Shown here: positions 24,610 through 33,932 of the stretch, piece after piece | Layout of the letters: every line of letters starts with the position of its first letter | Position numbering within the stretch: the first letter of the stretch is position 1 | Assembly (NCBI RefSeq): GCF_014651815.1 | Contig: NZ_BMXP01000001.1 | Span: forward strand, 461,934-525,933 | Direction: 5' to 3' | DNA: 64,000 bases | DNA from: Alteromonas halophila | Lineage (GTDB): Bacteria; Pseudomonadota; Gammaproteobacteria; Enterobacterales; Alteromonadaceae | Translations under genes and position numbers: made by a program | Notes under the pieces: model-generated | What the model saw: only the letters and a program-made list of their open reading frames with translations | Database searches by the model: none | What the model was told of the DNA's origin: nothing

Positions 24610-27276
24610 TTACTGGGCAGCGATAACGGCGTTATCTATGCGGTATACAGCACCATCACCCATGTCCCAGGAAGGGAACACCATGACGACATCGATACTG
24701 CTGATATCCAGACCCGCATCGAACAGGCTTTGCAATGTATAGGTGTAGGTTTGCCACTGACCGGTTACCGGGGCTTCGCCCTCTAAACTGGCAGACAAAG
24801 GCAATTCCACGGCCGTGGCCGCATCGCCGGATTCAATCTTAAACAGCCACTGTGCTTCCGGGTTACCCGGCGCTGATACCACTTTCATTTCGAATTGCAC
24901 GACGCCATTTTCCAGAATGGCTGAGGCATCATGGTACACACCATCGTCGGCAAAAAAGCCCATCACCGTTGGTGTTGCACCAATGATAAACTGTGCGACA
25001 GTGCCGTGTTCGTCATCGTCCTGTTCTTCGGTGGGTGTGGAGCCGCCACAGCAGTCCCACAGCGACCACTGGTCGGCAGACGTCTCGTCAAACAGCACAA
25101 CCTCGCCCGGTGTTGAGGGGGCAGGGGCATCAGGGTAATGAATTTTAACATTGTCTACACGGTAGACTGCACCTTCACCGGTTCCCCAGGCTGGGAATAT
25201 CATCAGTACATCAATGGCCGACGGATCAAGGCCGGCGGCGACCAGATCTGACAGTGCATAGGTGTAGGTTTGCCATTCGCCGGTCACCGGTGTCGCACCT
25301 TCCTGGCTGTCAGCCAGTGGCAGTTCAACGGCGGTGGCGGCATTGTCTGACTCAACTTTAAACAGCCAGCTTGATTCAGGGTTGGCAGGCGCACTGGTCA
25401 CTTTCACATCAAACTGAATGACACCCTCTTCAATAATGGCGCTGGCGTCAAAAGGCGTATTACCGCCACCTGCATCAGGACGGGTATTGAAGCCATTAAC
25501 CGTCGCTGTGGCACCTACGCTGAACTCTGCGACAATGCCGTGCTCGGTATCTTCATCCATTACCTCAACCGGCGTCGAACCACCACAGCAGTCCCACATT
25601 GGCCAGTTCAGATTTTCCTCATCTTCAAACACGGTGAGTGACGGGAAACTGACCTCATCCTGGGCAATCTGAACATTATCCAGCTGATAGACAGCCCCAG
25701 AGCCCGTATCCCAGGCTGGGAATACCATGATCACATCAATGGCAGACAGATCCAGACCGGCATCGGCAAGCATTTGCAGCGGGAAGTCGACGCTTACCCA
25801 CTCGCCAACAACAGGCGTGGTGCCGTCAGGATTATTTGCCAGCGGCATTTCTACGGCCGTTGTCGCGTTATTACTTTCAACCTTGAACATCCAGGTCGAG
25901 TCAGGATTTGATGGAGCACTGACCACTTTCATATCAAAGCTGACACTGCCATTTTCAACGATAGGCGAGGCGTCAAACGGCGAGGCCTGACCTTCAGGAT
26001 CGGTAATGAACTCCTGACGGGTTATAAAGCCATTTACTGTAGGCGCGTCGTTAACATAAAACTCATACACATCACCACGATCCGGGTCGGCAATCAGCGT
26101 TGGCGTGCTGCCACCACAGCAGTCCCAGGCGGGCCAGTCAGGGTTTTGGGTACCGTCAAAAATCGTCAGATTTTGCGGTATGCCAGAGGAGGGCGGTGAT
26201 GGGATCGGGGCTTCACCTTCGACCAGTGCGTCCTCGGTATCTTCATACCCTGGGCGAACCGTTTCACAGCCTTTACCGGTATCAAAATCCACAGCACACT
26301 GGTACACACGCACATAATCAATTTCGTAGGTCTGACCGTTTGCGAAGGCCTCCGGATTAATGCCCAGTTCGTTAACATTTTCAGGCCAGTCACCACCCAC
26401 TGCCAGGTTAAGCAGCAGGTGAAATTCCTGATCGAAAGGTGCACTGTCATAGTGCGTCACCAGTTCGCCGCTGCCCTGTTCAAAGTATTCGGCAAACCAG
26501 CCGCGGTGGGCCAGGCCGACCGCTTCATCTTTACTGTTATAGCGAACTTCAGACTGACGTTGTGTCGCGTACAGGTAGCCATCGACATACCAGCGGATTT
26601 CACCTTCCTGCCACTCTATCGCGTAGGTATGGAAGTCATCAGCCGGGTTTTGTCCGTCAGGCAGTTGGTAGGCTTTGCCGGAATTGACATTATTTGGCCA
26701 GTCGCGGCCATAGTGCAGGGTGCCATGAACATGAGACTCCGGCGTTCCGTCCTGGGTGTCAGCCTTCAGATTGACGGCCTCGACAATGTCAATTTCACCG
26801 GATTTAGGCCAGCCACCGTACACATAGTCTGTGGGTAACATCCAGAACGCCGGCCAGCTGCCCTGACCGGAAGGCAATTTGGCACGCATCTCAAAGCGGC
26901 CATATTTGAAATCACCTTTATAGCGAGTATTCAGCCGGGCTGATGTATATGGCTTCGCAGCGCCTTCTTCTGCAGGCAATGCGACAATGTGTAAGGACCC
27001 GTCTTCTACGAATGAGTTATCTGCACTGTCGGTGTAACATTGCTTTTCATTGTTACCCCCGCCTTCACAGTTTACTTCATGGGTCCATTTACTCGAATCG
27101 ATGGATTCGCCGTCAAATTCGTCACTCCAGACCAGTTCCCAGTCAGATACCGGCTCAGAGGGGTCGATTGCAGTAAAATCGGATTCGGTTTCTGCACTGC
27201 CACCACCGCACCCGGCCAGTGTAGCCGCGGCGATAGCAGTAGCTAGCCAGGAGAGTTTTGTTGCTGCGTGTTTCAT
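24610..27276 (-). CDS. GH16 endo-beta-glucanase (laminarinase-like) lipoprotein with three C-terminal repeats
   Basis: About 888 aa. A lipoprotein signal (IAAATLAGC, then GGG) anchors it to a membrane or the cell surface. Residues ~45-330 form a GH16 domain with the catalytic GEIDIVE (ExDxxE) and flanking WPAFWMLP and HTYAIEWQEGEIRWYVDG. After that come three ~150-residue repeats, each with W..WDCCGGSTP and ending VDVxMxFPxWxxGxGAVYxxDN, probably carbohydrate-binding modules. The frame is open to 27408, but MKHAATKLSWLA at 27276 begins the signal peptide. Likely cuts beta-1,3-glucans for uptake by the adjacent TonB receptor. LacI-type operators lie upstream. Confidence 0.92.
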   Translation of the reverse strand: MKHAATKLSWLATAIAAATLAGCGGGSAETESDFTAIDPSEPVSDWELVWSDEFDGESIDSSKWTHEVNCEGGGNNEKQCYTDSADNSFVEDGSLHIVALPAEEGAAKPYTSARLNTRYKGDFKYGRFEMRAKLPSGQGSWPAFWMLPTDYVYGGWPKSGEIDIVEAVNLKADTQDGTPESHVHGTLHYGRDWPNNVNSGKAYQLPDGQNPADDFHTYAIEWQEGEIRWYVDGYLYATQRQSEVRYNSKDEAVGLAHRGWFAEYFEQGSGELVTHYDSAPFDQEFHLLLNLAVGGDWPENVNELGINPEAFANGQTYEIDYVRVYQCAVDFDTGKGCETVRPGYEDTEDALVEGEAPIPSPPSSGIPQNLTIFDGTQNPDWPAWDCCGGSTPTLIADPDRGDVYEFYVNDAPTVNGFITRQEFITDPEGQASPFDASPIVENGSVSFDMKVVSAPSNPDSTWMFKVESNNATTAVEMPLANNPDGTTPVVGEWVSVDFPLQMLADAGLDLSAIDVIMVFPAWDTGSGAVYQLDNVQIAQDEVSFPSLTVFEDEENLNWPMWDCCGGSTPVEVMDEDTEHGIVAEFSVGATATVNGFNTRPDAGGGNTPFDASAIIEEGVIQFDVKVTSAPANPESSWLFKVESDNAATAVELPLADSQEGATPVTGEWQTYTYALSDLVAAGLDPSAIDVLMIFPAWGTGEGAVYRVDNVKIHYPDAPAPSTPGEVVLFDETSADQWSLWDCCGGSTPTEEQDDDEHGTVAQFIIGATPTVMGFFADDGVYHDASAILENGVVQFEMKVVSAPGNPEAQWLFKIESGDAATAVELPLSASLEGEAPVTGQWQTYTYTLQSLFDAGLDISSIDVVMVFPSWDMGDGAVYRIDNAVIAAQ

Positions 27277-27337
27277 GTGTTCAGCCCCGATGATTGAATA
27301 TTTCCTGCTTTCTTTTGAAAGCCTTATAATAAAAATA

Positions 27338-27352
27338 TGGTAGCGCTTACAT
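27338..27352. promoter_or_regulatory. LacI-type operator, proximal site
   Basis: TGGTAGCGCTTACA, a near-match to the perfect palindrome 34 bp away, with the CG centre of LacI/GalR-family sites. It is 62 bp upstream of the GH16 start. Confidence 0.65.
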
Positions 27353-27370
27353 AAAAATGTTGCGTGTTTT

Positions 27371-27386
27371 TTGTAAGCGCTTACAA
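27371..27386. promoter_or_regulatory. LacI-type operator, perfect 16-bp palindrome
   Basis: TTGTAAGCGCTTACAA is fully palindromic and matches the TGTAAGCGCTTACA sites bound by LacI-family sugar regulators. Centre-to-centre distance to the proximal site is about 34 bp, near three helical turns. It suggests sugar-responsive control of the GH16-TonB pair; the regulator gene is not in the window. Confidence 0.75.
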
Positions 27387-27502
27387 AAATATATTTCAAT
27401 TTCTCCATAAAGTAAAACTAAATTAACATTAAATTTACCTGTCGTTACTGGAACGTAACGTTTAACGCTGGAAAAACTGCTTTTAATATCGTGGTGGAAT
27501 GG

Positions 27503-27532
27503 CGAGGGAAGATGCGAATAAGTCTTCCCTCG
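27503..27532. terminator. 10-bp perfect hairpin between the glucanase promoter and a small membrane gene
   Basis: CGAGGGAAGA pairs with TCTTCCCTCG across ten bases, 73 bp downstream (minus strand) of the gene at 27605. No T-run; a terminator or mRNA end is the likely role. Confidence 0.5.
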
Positions 27533-27604
27533 TGCGCGACTGATTATTGGTACCATCGCGGCGCAGATACCTATCGTCATAGGGTAGTTGCTGGCGCATC
27601 AGCC

Positions 27605-28027
27605 TTAGCGCAGAATGCGTTTTTCCTGAGCGCTGTTTGCCCATGAAATCAAGAAAAGGGCGACGATAAATACAACGACCTGCGTTAGGGGAACCGTGAC
27701 GCCGTATAAATAAATGGTGTCAGTGAGCAGAAAAAGGTGAATATTCTGTGCAATTAACCCAAACAATGACAGATAAAATGACACCACGGCCCATTTTTGC
27801 TTTAGCAGCATTCCGATGCAGCCTGCGGTTCCCAAAAATACGGCTATGGCGGTACTGATCAGTGCCCATGGGGGGCGAGAAGCATAGACAAGGTTATCAT
27901 TGTTACTGAGGTTTGCCAGATCATCTGCTGTCAGGGACATATCAGAAATAAAAACAAAACAGCCGATCAGATTCCAGAATAATGCCAGAGCGGCAATCAA
28001 ATAGTATTGTTTTGTGGCCGTATTCAC
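27605..28027 (-). CDS. four-helix membrane protein, unknown function
   Basis: 140 aa with four hydrophobic segments (about residues 9-29, 54-74, 80-102, 113-131) and short polar ends. GTG start with AAGGAAAAG a little upstream. Small membrane proteins like this are common beside glycan loci in Alteromonadales, but no function is recognised. Confidence 0.65.
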   Translation of the reverse strand: MNTATKQYYLIAALALFWNLIGCFVFISDMSLTADDLANLSNNDNLVYASRPPWALISTAIAVFLGTAGCIGMLLKQKWAVVSFYLSLFGLIAQNIHLFLLTDTIYLYGVTVPLTQVVVFIVALFLISWANSAQEKRILR

Positions 28028-28100
28028 TGCTACTTTTCCTTATGAGTAAAACACCTTGTTGAGTGTTTGCGCGTCATCCTGTAACGCCTGAATACTACTG

Positions 28101-28490
28101 TTAATTTAGCTGGGTGTTAAAACCGTTACTTTTTAGCCAGCCCAGGCATTCTTCAGGTGACGTAAAAAATGCCAGCTTTACTTTTTCGGCAAATATTTTT
28201 TCCATTACCCAATGAGATACACCAATATCTTTGCCGCACACCACACAGTGTGTGAGGCCACTATCAATCATCGCGTGTGTAGCCTGCGTACAGGCGTCAA
28301 TTTGCGCCGGAGACTTTATCGGCCAGTTCCGAATGTCATCATAGAATGCCCATTTACCGGCACTGAGGGATTCCCGGGCGTGCCCGATGTCTTCAATTAA
28401 TGGCATAACGGAGGCTTTCATTGCCCAGTCCGGGTCATAATTTACGGCAATTACGTTCGAACTGGTAACCAGGTGGTACGTCGCTGTCAT
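28101..28490 (-). CDS. small cytosolic protein, possibly SpoIIAA/STAS-like
   Basis: About 129 aa from the ATG at 28490 (MTATYHLVTSSNVIAV); the frame is open further to 28550 with unlike sequence. The alternating strand-helix pattern (VIAVNYDP..., KWAFYDDIRNWP..., LTHCVVCGKDIGVSHW..., KLAFFTSPEECLGWL) resembles STAS/SpoIIAA-like domains. The family assignment is tentative. It follows nothing obvious as an operon partner. Confidence 0.6.
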   Translation of the reverse strand: MTATYHLVTSSNVIAVNYDPDWAMKASVMPLIEDIGHARESLSAGKWAFYDDIRNWPIKSPAQIDACTQATHAMIDSGLTHCVVCGKDIGVSHWVMEKIFAEKVKLAFFTSPEECLGWLKSNGFNTQLN

Positions 28491-28740
28491 ACTGTTGTCC
28501 ACGGGAATGCAAGATAAGCATAGCCTGTTTATGTCGATTCGCCTAGCCAATATACGGGCAGTATTGCAGCTATTCGGCCGTGTCGTCTATTTCGGTTACT
28601 ACTGAAGATAGCGCAACCGCTTGCAAAAACCAGTCACGCAGGGAGGGAATGTAGCACGCAGCAAGGGCAGCCACTCTTTTGTACAAAAATACCAGGCCTG
28701 GCCATATTGCGCCTTTGCTGGCAGCGCGTGATAAGCGTGG

Positions 28741-29637
28741 TTACTGGTAAATCGCGTCAAGGGCCTGCTGAGGCATGGTGTATTTAAACGTAAAACCGGC
28801 CTCTTCAAGCTTTTTCGGCAGTACCTTCTGACCGGTGAGGATCATATCTGCGGCTTCTCCCATGATAAGTTTCATGGAGAAGGCTGGTACCGTAAACAGG
28901 CAGGGTCGGTGAAGCGCCGTTGCCAGCGATTCCGAAAAGGTTTTGTTCGTCACCGGCTCAGGCGCTGTCATATTGAATGCTCCGTTACAGGCATCGTGAT
29001 GTAGTAAAAACAGGATGGCGCTAACCATGTCATCAATATGGATCCAGGACAGATATTGTTTGCCATTGCCAATTTTGCCGCCCAGTCCAAACCTAAACGG
29101 CAGGGCCATGCGCGCCAGCGCGCCTTCATCCTTTTCCAGCACCACACCAGTGCGCAACAGGCACAACCGGGTTTTCTCGGTATTAACATCTTCGGCCAGC
29201 CGCTCCCACTTCGCACAAAGCTGATGGGTAAATTCATCGTGGACCTGATGCTCCTCTTCGGTAACGGTCCGATCGCCTTGTCTGCCGTAATAACCAATTG
29301 CAGAACCAGATAAAAATACGTCAGGCGGTGATGCACAGCCATTAATGCGGTTAACCAGCTGCGCCGTAATGTCCCACCGGCTGTGGCAAATGCGCTGCTT
29401 TTGCAGCGGTGTCCAGCGCTTGTCTGCAATCGGTTCGCCTGCCAGGTTAATCACCGCGTCAAAGCGGCTGAAATCCTTGATATCGTCCAGTGACGCGATC
29501 AAATCACAGGAGGCTGGCAGTACCTTCGCCGTTGCCGCGGGGCTACGGGTCAGAACGGTAATCTGATGGCTGTCTTTTAACGCATCTATCAGGTAACGGC
29601 CAATAAAGCCACTGCCGCCTGTGATCAGTATATTCAC
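28741..29637 (-). CDS. yfcH: TIGR01777-family NAD(P)-dependent epimerase, YfcH-like
   Basis: 298-aa SDR-type protein. N-terminal nucleotide motif ITGGSGFIGRYL; NLAGEPIADKRWTPLQKQRI and SGSAIGYYGRQGD are signatures of the YfcH/SDR39U1 family; KLEEAGFTFKYP-like end. Enzymatic substrate unknown. It starts four bases after the folX stop, the same folX-yfcH pair as in E. coli, and probably one transcript. Confidence 0.9.
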   Translation of the reverse strand: MNILITGGSGFIGRYLIDALKDSHQITVLTRSPAATAKVLPASCDLIASLDDIKDFSRFDAVINLAGEPIADKRWTPLQKQRICHSRWDITAQLVNRINGCASPPDVFLSGSAIGYYGRQGDRTVTEEEHQVHDEFTHQLCAKWERLAEDVNTEKTRLCLLRTGVVLEKDEGALARMALPFRFGLGGKIGNGKQYLSWIHIDDMVSAILFLLHHDACNGAFNMTAPEPVTNKTFSESLATALHRPCLFTVPAFSMKLIMGEAADMILTGQKVLPKKLEEAGFTFKYTMPQQALDAIYQ

Positions 29638-29640
29638 TAC

Positions 29641-30012
29641 TTACTCCTGGGGTTTATTGCATGAGAGCGTCAACGATACTGAGTCAGAAAAGCGCAGTGC
29701 GTGTGGTTTGTCGACTTCAACCTCAGCGTACGACACTGAATGATGCTCTGCCGCGATCGCAAGGACATCCGCAGTCAGCTTCTCCAGCAGAGAAAAACGA
29801 TTGTCTTCGACCAGGCGAATAATTGCTTTGGTAATGGTTTTATAGTTCAGCGCGTCTGTCATGTTATCGCTATTACTGGCTTTCTCTGCATCGTAGTGGA
29901 TCTTCACATTCACAACCACGTCCTGCTTGTTTTTTATTTCGTCCTCGTTAATACCAATATAGGTTCGCAGACGAAGGTTTTTTATTCTGATGGTTGCCTG
30001 GTTTAGCGTCAT
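29641..30012 (-). CDS. folX: dihydroneopterin triphosphate 2'-epimerase
   Basis: 123 aa of the DHNA/FolX family; converts dihydroneopterin triphosphate to dihydromonapterin triphosphate, used for tetrahydromonapterin. [31 protein letters not shown] and RFSLLEKL follow E. coli FolX closely and separate it from FolB. First gene of the folX-yfcH pair, divergent from the tqsA-like gene. Confidence 0.93.
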   Translation of the reverse strand: MTLNQATIRIKNLRLRTYIGINEDEIKNKQDVVVNVKIHYDAEKASNSDNMTDALNYKTITKAIIRLVEDNRFSLLEKLTADVLAIAAEHHSVSYAEVEVDKPHALRFSDSVSLTLSCNKPQE

Positions 30013-30086
30013 ATTTTTCTCTTATTTGTAGTTACTTAGAACTCAGGGTAAAGTGCCGGTACCCATTTAAGGAATACTTTATCACT

Positions 30087-31124
30087 ATGTCTCTGGAACT
30101 GCGTTCCCCTACTGCCAAAGTGCTGCTGGTGCTGGCCAGTCTGGTTATTGTACTGGCGGGTATCAAGGCAGCAAGCACTATTATGGTACCGTTTTTGTTG
30201 TCTGTATTTATCGCAATTGCCTGCAGTCCAATTATTCAATGGACATCCAGATACGGTGTACCTCGCTGGTTATCAATTACTCTAGTTATACTGATGATTG
30301 TGGTGTTTGGTTTTTTACTGGCTGGCCTGGTGGGCCAGTCGATGACCGAGTTTCGGGAAAACCTGCCTGAATATCGGCAAAAACTGGACAGCGAGTTTGC
30401 CTGGATCGTGAGCAAACTAGCTGACTTTAATATTCATATTAATCGCGAGCTGATTGAATCACATCTTGATCCGGGGGTTGCCATGTCGGTGGCGACGGAC
30501 TTTATCACCGGGATGGGTGGTGTTCTGTCAAACCTGGTACTGATTCTGCTGACCGTTGTGTTTATGCTGTTTGAAGCCGATACCATTCCCAAGCGGCTGC
30601 ATGTTGCGATGGCCGATCCAGACATGAAATTTCAGCACATTGACCGCTTTATCCAGTCAGTGAAAAGTTATCTGGCTATCAAAACCATGGTCAGTCTGGC
30701 GACCGGTCTGATTATTGGTGTGTGGTTATGGGTCATGGATATTGATCATTTCATGTTATGGGCGGTGCTCGCCTTCATGCTTAATTATATTCCCAATATC
30801 GGTTCGATTATCGCGGCGGTGCCGGTTGTACTCATTGCTTTTGTGCAATATGGCCCTGCATCGGCAGGCTTCGCAGCACTCGGGTTTGTGCTGGTGAACA
30901 CCATCATGGGTAACCTTGTTGAACCCAGGTTAATGGGGCGCGGGATGGGGCTATCGACCCTGGTCGTATTTCTGTCGCTGATTTTCTGGGGCTGGTTGCT
31001 GGGCACAGTGGGCATGCTGCTTTCTGTACCGCTGACGATGGTGGTAAAAATCGCGCTGGAGTCACGTCACGAAAGTCAGTGGCTGGCAGCCTTGCTGTCC
31101 AGTTCCGACAATCCGCGGCTGTAA
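30087..31124 (+). CDS. tqsA: AI-2E family transporter, TqsA-like
   Basis: Inner-membrane protein of about 345 aa with the AI-2E/PerM fold (some eight helices). GRGMGLSTLVVFLSLIFWGWLLG and NYIPNIGS are hallmark stretches that match E. coli TqsA, an exporter of autoinducer-2. The ATG at 30087 (MSLELRSPTAK) fits the family better than the open frame back to 29994. Whether this one handles AI-2 is inferred; other members are sodium/proton antiporters. Confidence 0.87.
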   Translation: MSLELRSPTAKVLLVLASLVIVLAGIKAASTIMVPFLLSVFIAIACSPIIQWTSRYGVPRWLSITLVILMIVVFGFLLAGLVGQSMTEFRENLPEYRQKLDSEFAWIVSKLADFNIHINRELIESHLDPGVAMSVATDFITGMGGVLSNLVLILLTVVFMLFEADTIPKRLHVAMADPDMKFQHIDRFIQSVKSYLAIKTMVSLATGLIIGVWLWVMDIDHFMLWAVLAFMLNYIPNIGSIIAAVPVVLIAFVQYGPASAGFAALGFVLVNTIMGNLVEPRLMGRGMGLSTLVVFLSLIFWGWLLGTVGMLLSVPLTMVVKIALESRHESQWLAALLSSSDNPRL

Positions 31125-31222
31125 ATTCCGTTACAGACAGGATTGTCAGCAGGGCCTCAGGTGACCCTATTGCGCTGCCTGCATTATGACGGATGTCAGC
31201 ATTCGAAGGGCGGGAGACAACG

Positions 31223-31251
31223 CGCTGTTTCCCCTAAAGCGCGAAACAGCG
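31223..31251. terminator. hairpin between convergent tqsA and phoQ-like genes
   Basis: CGCTGTTTC and GAAACAGCG pair across eleven bases. The downstream arm lies just before the stop of the convergent kinase gene. No long T-run. Confidence 0.5.
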
Positions 31252-31252
31252 A

Positions 31253-32581
31253 TCAGGCAGCTGGCAGTTTTATTTCAATGCAGGCTCCGCCATGCTGGCT
31301 TTTATCGATACGCAGCAGCCCCCCATAAATGGCCAGCAGATCACTGACCACCGCCATGCCAATACCGTGGCCATCGGCATAACTGTCCAGCCGCTCACCA
31401 CGTTGCAACAGCCGCTGTTTATCCTCTTCGCTGATGCCTGGGCCGTCATCTTCAACAACCAGCACGGTCCAGTTGCTGACGCACGCAGCCTTTACCCAAA
31501 CAGCACTGGTGGCAGCTTTGCATGCGTTGTCCAGCACATTACCTAAAATTTCCAGTAAATCGGTTTTATCCCCTTTAAATGTGCAGTCGTTATCGCAGTC
31601 GTTATAGATGGTTAACGCGGCCTGACGATGCACTTTTTCCATGGCCGCAATCACTTTGCGCAACGTTGGCGCGACAGGCATTGCCACCTGCCAGCTGTGC
31701 TGGCCGGCCGTGGCGCGCTTGAGCTGACGCTGAATGAGTGCATCAATTTGTGTCAGGGCGTCTTTAGCCTCAGAAGCCAGCGGGCGAGCGCCCATGGCGA
31801 CAGCTAGCGGCGTTTTGAGGCTGTGCGCCAAATCGCCCAGACTGTTTTTGTAGCGGGTGCGCTGCTCTGCTTCAGCGTTAATCAACTGGTTAATCGACGT
31901 TTTTAGTCCATCGAATTCAGAGGGGTAGGTACGCGATAAGCTATCCTGGCGACCACGGGCTGTATTGCGGATATCGTCAATGAGCTTACGTACTGGTGAT
32001 AACACAACATTCATACCAATAACCAGCAGTACCAGTAACCCCGCTGTCAGCAGTAACATGCCCCGCCAGACCGTACTTAAAAAGGTATCGCGCTCCCGGT
32101 CAAATGCTGACTTGTCATTGAGAATATAAAAATGCACAGGCTCGAAGCGTTCGTCACCGGCAAATTCTGCAGTAAATACGTACGAAAAATAGCGATGAGC
32201 ACTGTCAAAGCCAGGCTGAAATGACGCATGAAAGGCTTCTTCACCAATTGCTGGGGCTGGCGGAGGGGACTGAATCGGGAAGTTGAGCGCAGACGCTGAT
32301 TGCCAGACGACTTTGCCACGAAAAGCAATCATGCCTATATAGCCAGAGTCGGGCAGGTTGAGTTGTTCTTCGTACAGTAACTCTGGCATGACAGGAATCT
32401 CGCCATCCAGTTCAAAAGCCGACACCAGAGCCAGGCCCATCAGCCGTAATTCGCTGAGTTTGGCCTGCATCAGGCTGCTGGTGTACGCTCTGTCCAGTGT
32501 GACCACAGTCGCAGGCATAAACACCAGCAGGGCGACAAGTGCCAGCACAATGCTGCGGATCCGCAGCGACAGGTTTTTCAT
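31253..32581 (-). CDS. sensor histidine kinase, PhoQ-like
   Basis: 442 aa. One N-terminal helix, a periplasmic sensor of ~140 residues, a second helix (about 175-195), HAMP-like linker, H-box LGDLAHSLKTPLAVAMG, N-box LLEILGNVLDNACKAA and G-box VVEDDGPGISEEDKQRL. Stop-start overlap with the preceding regulator. Regulator similarity and the PepSY gene point to a PhoPQ-type system of the Shewanella/Alteromonas kind, perhaps sensing metal or cell-envelope state; signal not shown. Confidence 0.85.
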   Translation of the reverse strand: MKNLSLRIRSIVLALVALLVFMPATVVTLDRAYTSSLMQAKLSELRLMGLALVSAFELDGEIPVMPELLYEEQLNLPDSGYIGMIAFRGKVVWQSASALNFPIQSPPPAPAIGEEAFHASFQPGFDSAHRYFSYVFTAEFAGDERFEPVHFYILNDKSAFDRERDTFLSTVWRGMLLLTAGLLVLLVIGMNVVLSPVRKLIDDIRNTARGRQDSLSRTYPSEFDGLKTSINQLINAEAEQRTRYKNSLGDLAHSLKTPLAVAMGARPLASEAKDALTQIDALIQRQLKRATAGQHSWQVAMPVAPTLRKVIAAMEKVHRQAALTIYNDCDNDCTFKGDKTDLLEILGNVLDNACKAATSAVWVKAACVSNWTVLVVEDDGPGISEEDKQRLLQRGERLDSYADGHGIGMAVVSDLLAIYGGLLRIDKSQHGGACIEIKLPAA

Positions 32582-33252
32582 AGATGCCGGTTTAGCCGGT
32601 AACCTCGGCCGCGCAGGGTTTCTATGGGTTTCAGTGTGCCATCTGGATCCAGTTTTCGCCGCAAGCGGCCCACAAAGACCTCAATCACGTTACTGTCTAA
32701 GTCGAAATCCTGATCGTAAATATGTTCGGTCATCTCAGTCTTGGAAACGACCTTTTGCGGGTTCATCATCAGGTATTCCATGACCTTATATTCGTAGGCG
32801 GTTAAATCCAGTAGTGTGTCATTGACTCGCACTTCTTCGGCGACTGAATCGAGACTTAGCGGCCCATACTCGATGGTCGGGTTTGCCTGACCAGAGGCCC
32901 GGCGAATAAGGGCTTTGACTCTGGCCAGCAGCTCTTCGTTGTGAAAAGGCTTAGTTAAATAGTCATCGGCGCCGACGTCCAGTCCCTCAACTTTTTCCTG
33001 CCAGCGATCGCGGGCGGTGAGAATAAGAATAGGGCACCTGACATTGGCTTTGCGGGCCTCCCGGATCACATCCAGTCCATCGCGTTTAGGCAGACCAATA
33101 TCAATGATTGCCAGGTCGTAGGGGTATTCACCGAGCTGAAACAGCGCGTGATCGCCATTGTCAGCCAGATCAACGCTGTATCCATGGTGTTGCATCAGCA
33201 CATCAAGTTGGGTGAGCAGGCGGCTGTCGTCTTCCGCAACTAATAATCGCAT
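32578..33252 (-). CDS. OmpR-family response regulator, PhoP-like
   Basis: 224 aa. Receiver with MRLLVAEDDSRLL, phosphorylated Asp in LAIIDIGLPKRDG and Lys in YLTKPFHNEEL; winged-helix DNA-binding half with LTAYEYKVMEYL and SNVIEVFVGRLRRKLD. The receiver tracks E. coli PhoP (LTARDRWQEKVEGLDVGADDY). Overlaps the kinase by four bases and the PepSY gene by one base, so three genes form one unit. Confidence 0.9.
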   Translation of the reverse strand: MRLLVAEDDSRLLTQLDVLMQHHGYSVDLADNGDHALFQLGEYPYDLAIIDIGLPKRDGLDVIREARKANVRCPILILTARDRWQEKVEGLDVGADDYLTKPFHNEELLARVKALIRRASGQANPTIEYGPLSLDSVAEEVRVNDTLLDLTAYEYKVMEYLMMNPQKVVSKTEMTEHIYDQDFDLDSNVIEVFVGRLRRKLDPDGTLKPIETLRGRGYRLNRHL

Positions 33253-33533
33253 TATCCTTTGTCATCCTGTGGTTGACCGGCTTTCACTTGTCCGGACCGC
33301 TTATCAACATCAACCGATACCACGCGCCCGGATTTCTTGAGTACCTTTACGCGGTACGTGTTACGCGTCTGAACAACCCTGAGAACGCGGCCCTTCACTG
33401 CCTGACGGGCTTTCTCTGCTGCCTGACTTTTGCTTTCTACTGCACTGTCATTCTGCTGCTGTGCCAGCGGAGTGGCAACAGGCACAGCAAGCAACATCAG
33501 GCATAGCAGCAGAGCATTTTTTGAATGTTTCAT
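33252..33533 (-). CDS. exported PepSY-domain protein
   Basis: About 93 aa with a Sec signal peptide (ALLLCLMLLAVPVATPLAQ) then a charged linker and a short PepSY-type unit (GRVLRVVQTRNTYRVKVLKKSGRVVSVDVDKRSG). The frame begins earlier (33572) but MKHSKNALLL at 33533 starts the signal. First gene of the regulator-kinase operon; such proteins may modulate the sensor in the periplasm (inference). Confidence 0.8.
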   Translation of the reverse strand: MKHSKNALLLCLMLLAVPVATPLAQQQNDSAVESKSQAAEKARQAVKGRVLRVVQTRNTYRVKVLKKSGRVVSVDVDKRSGQVKAGQPQDDKG

Positions 33534-33932
33534 TTTCTTCACCAGGTAGTGCGTCAGGCGCGATACCCTCATTTATGACACAGGGTGGCAGGGCATCGCA
33601 ATGCATACAGGGTAAATCGCTATGATAACAAGCTGTCATGAACGGCACCTGAACTGACCTTGTCTGAGCGAACACTGGTTTAATGATTACGAGCTTTTAC
33701 ACCAAAACGCAGCTGTAAGGTTTGCATAGCTGGTACATACCCTGTGTGAAAAATGTGCTTATAGCAGACGTATTGGTCGCAGTCCAGTACGCGGACCCGG
33801 CCTGAAACGTGGCCGCTGGCGGTTTGAAATGGCAACAACAACTGGCACGGGGCCTGCAAGTTTCAACCTGAACGCGTTGACAAGCGGTGTCCGTATTCAG
33901 GGTGCCCAGCAGAACATCTCAAAGGAGGTATT
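33534..33932. other. divergent intergenic region, no gene seen
   Basis: About 400 bases between the PepSY-regulator operon and the pyridoxamine-oxidase-like gene. Must hold both promoters. I see no convincing PhoP box, RNA gene, or repeat. The right end carries the strong AAAGGAGG ribosome site of the next gene. Confidence 0.5.

Noticed and set aside
28599-28808. 69-aa frame downstream of yfcH on the minus strand
   Set aside because: Starts inside yfcH in another frame, no ribosome site, no recognised family; a decayed gene cannot be excluded.
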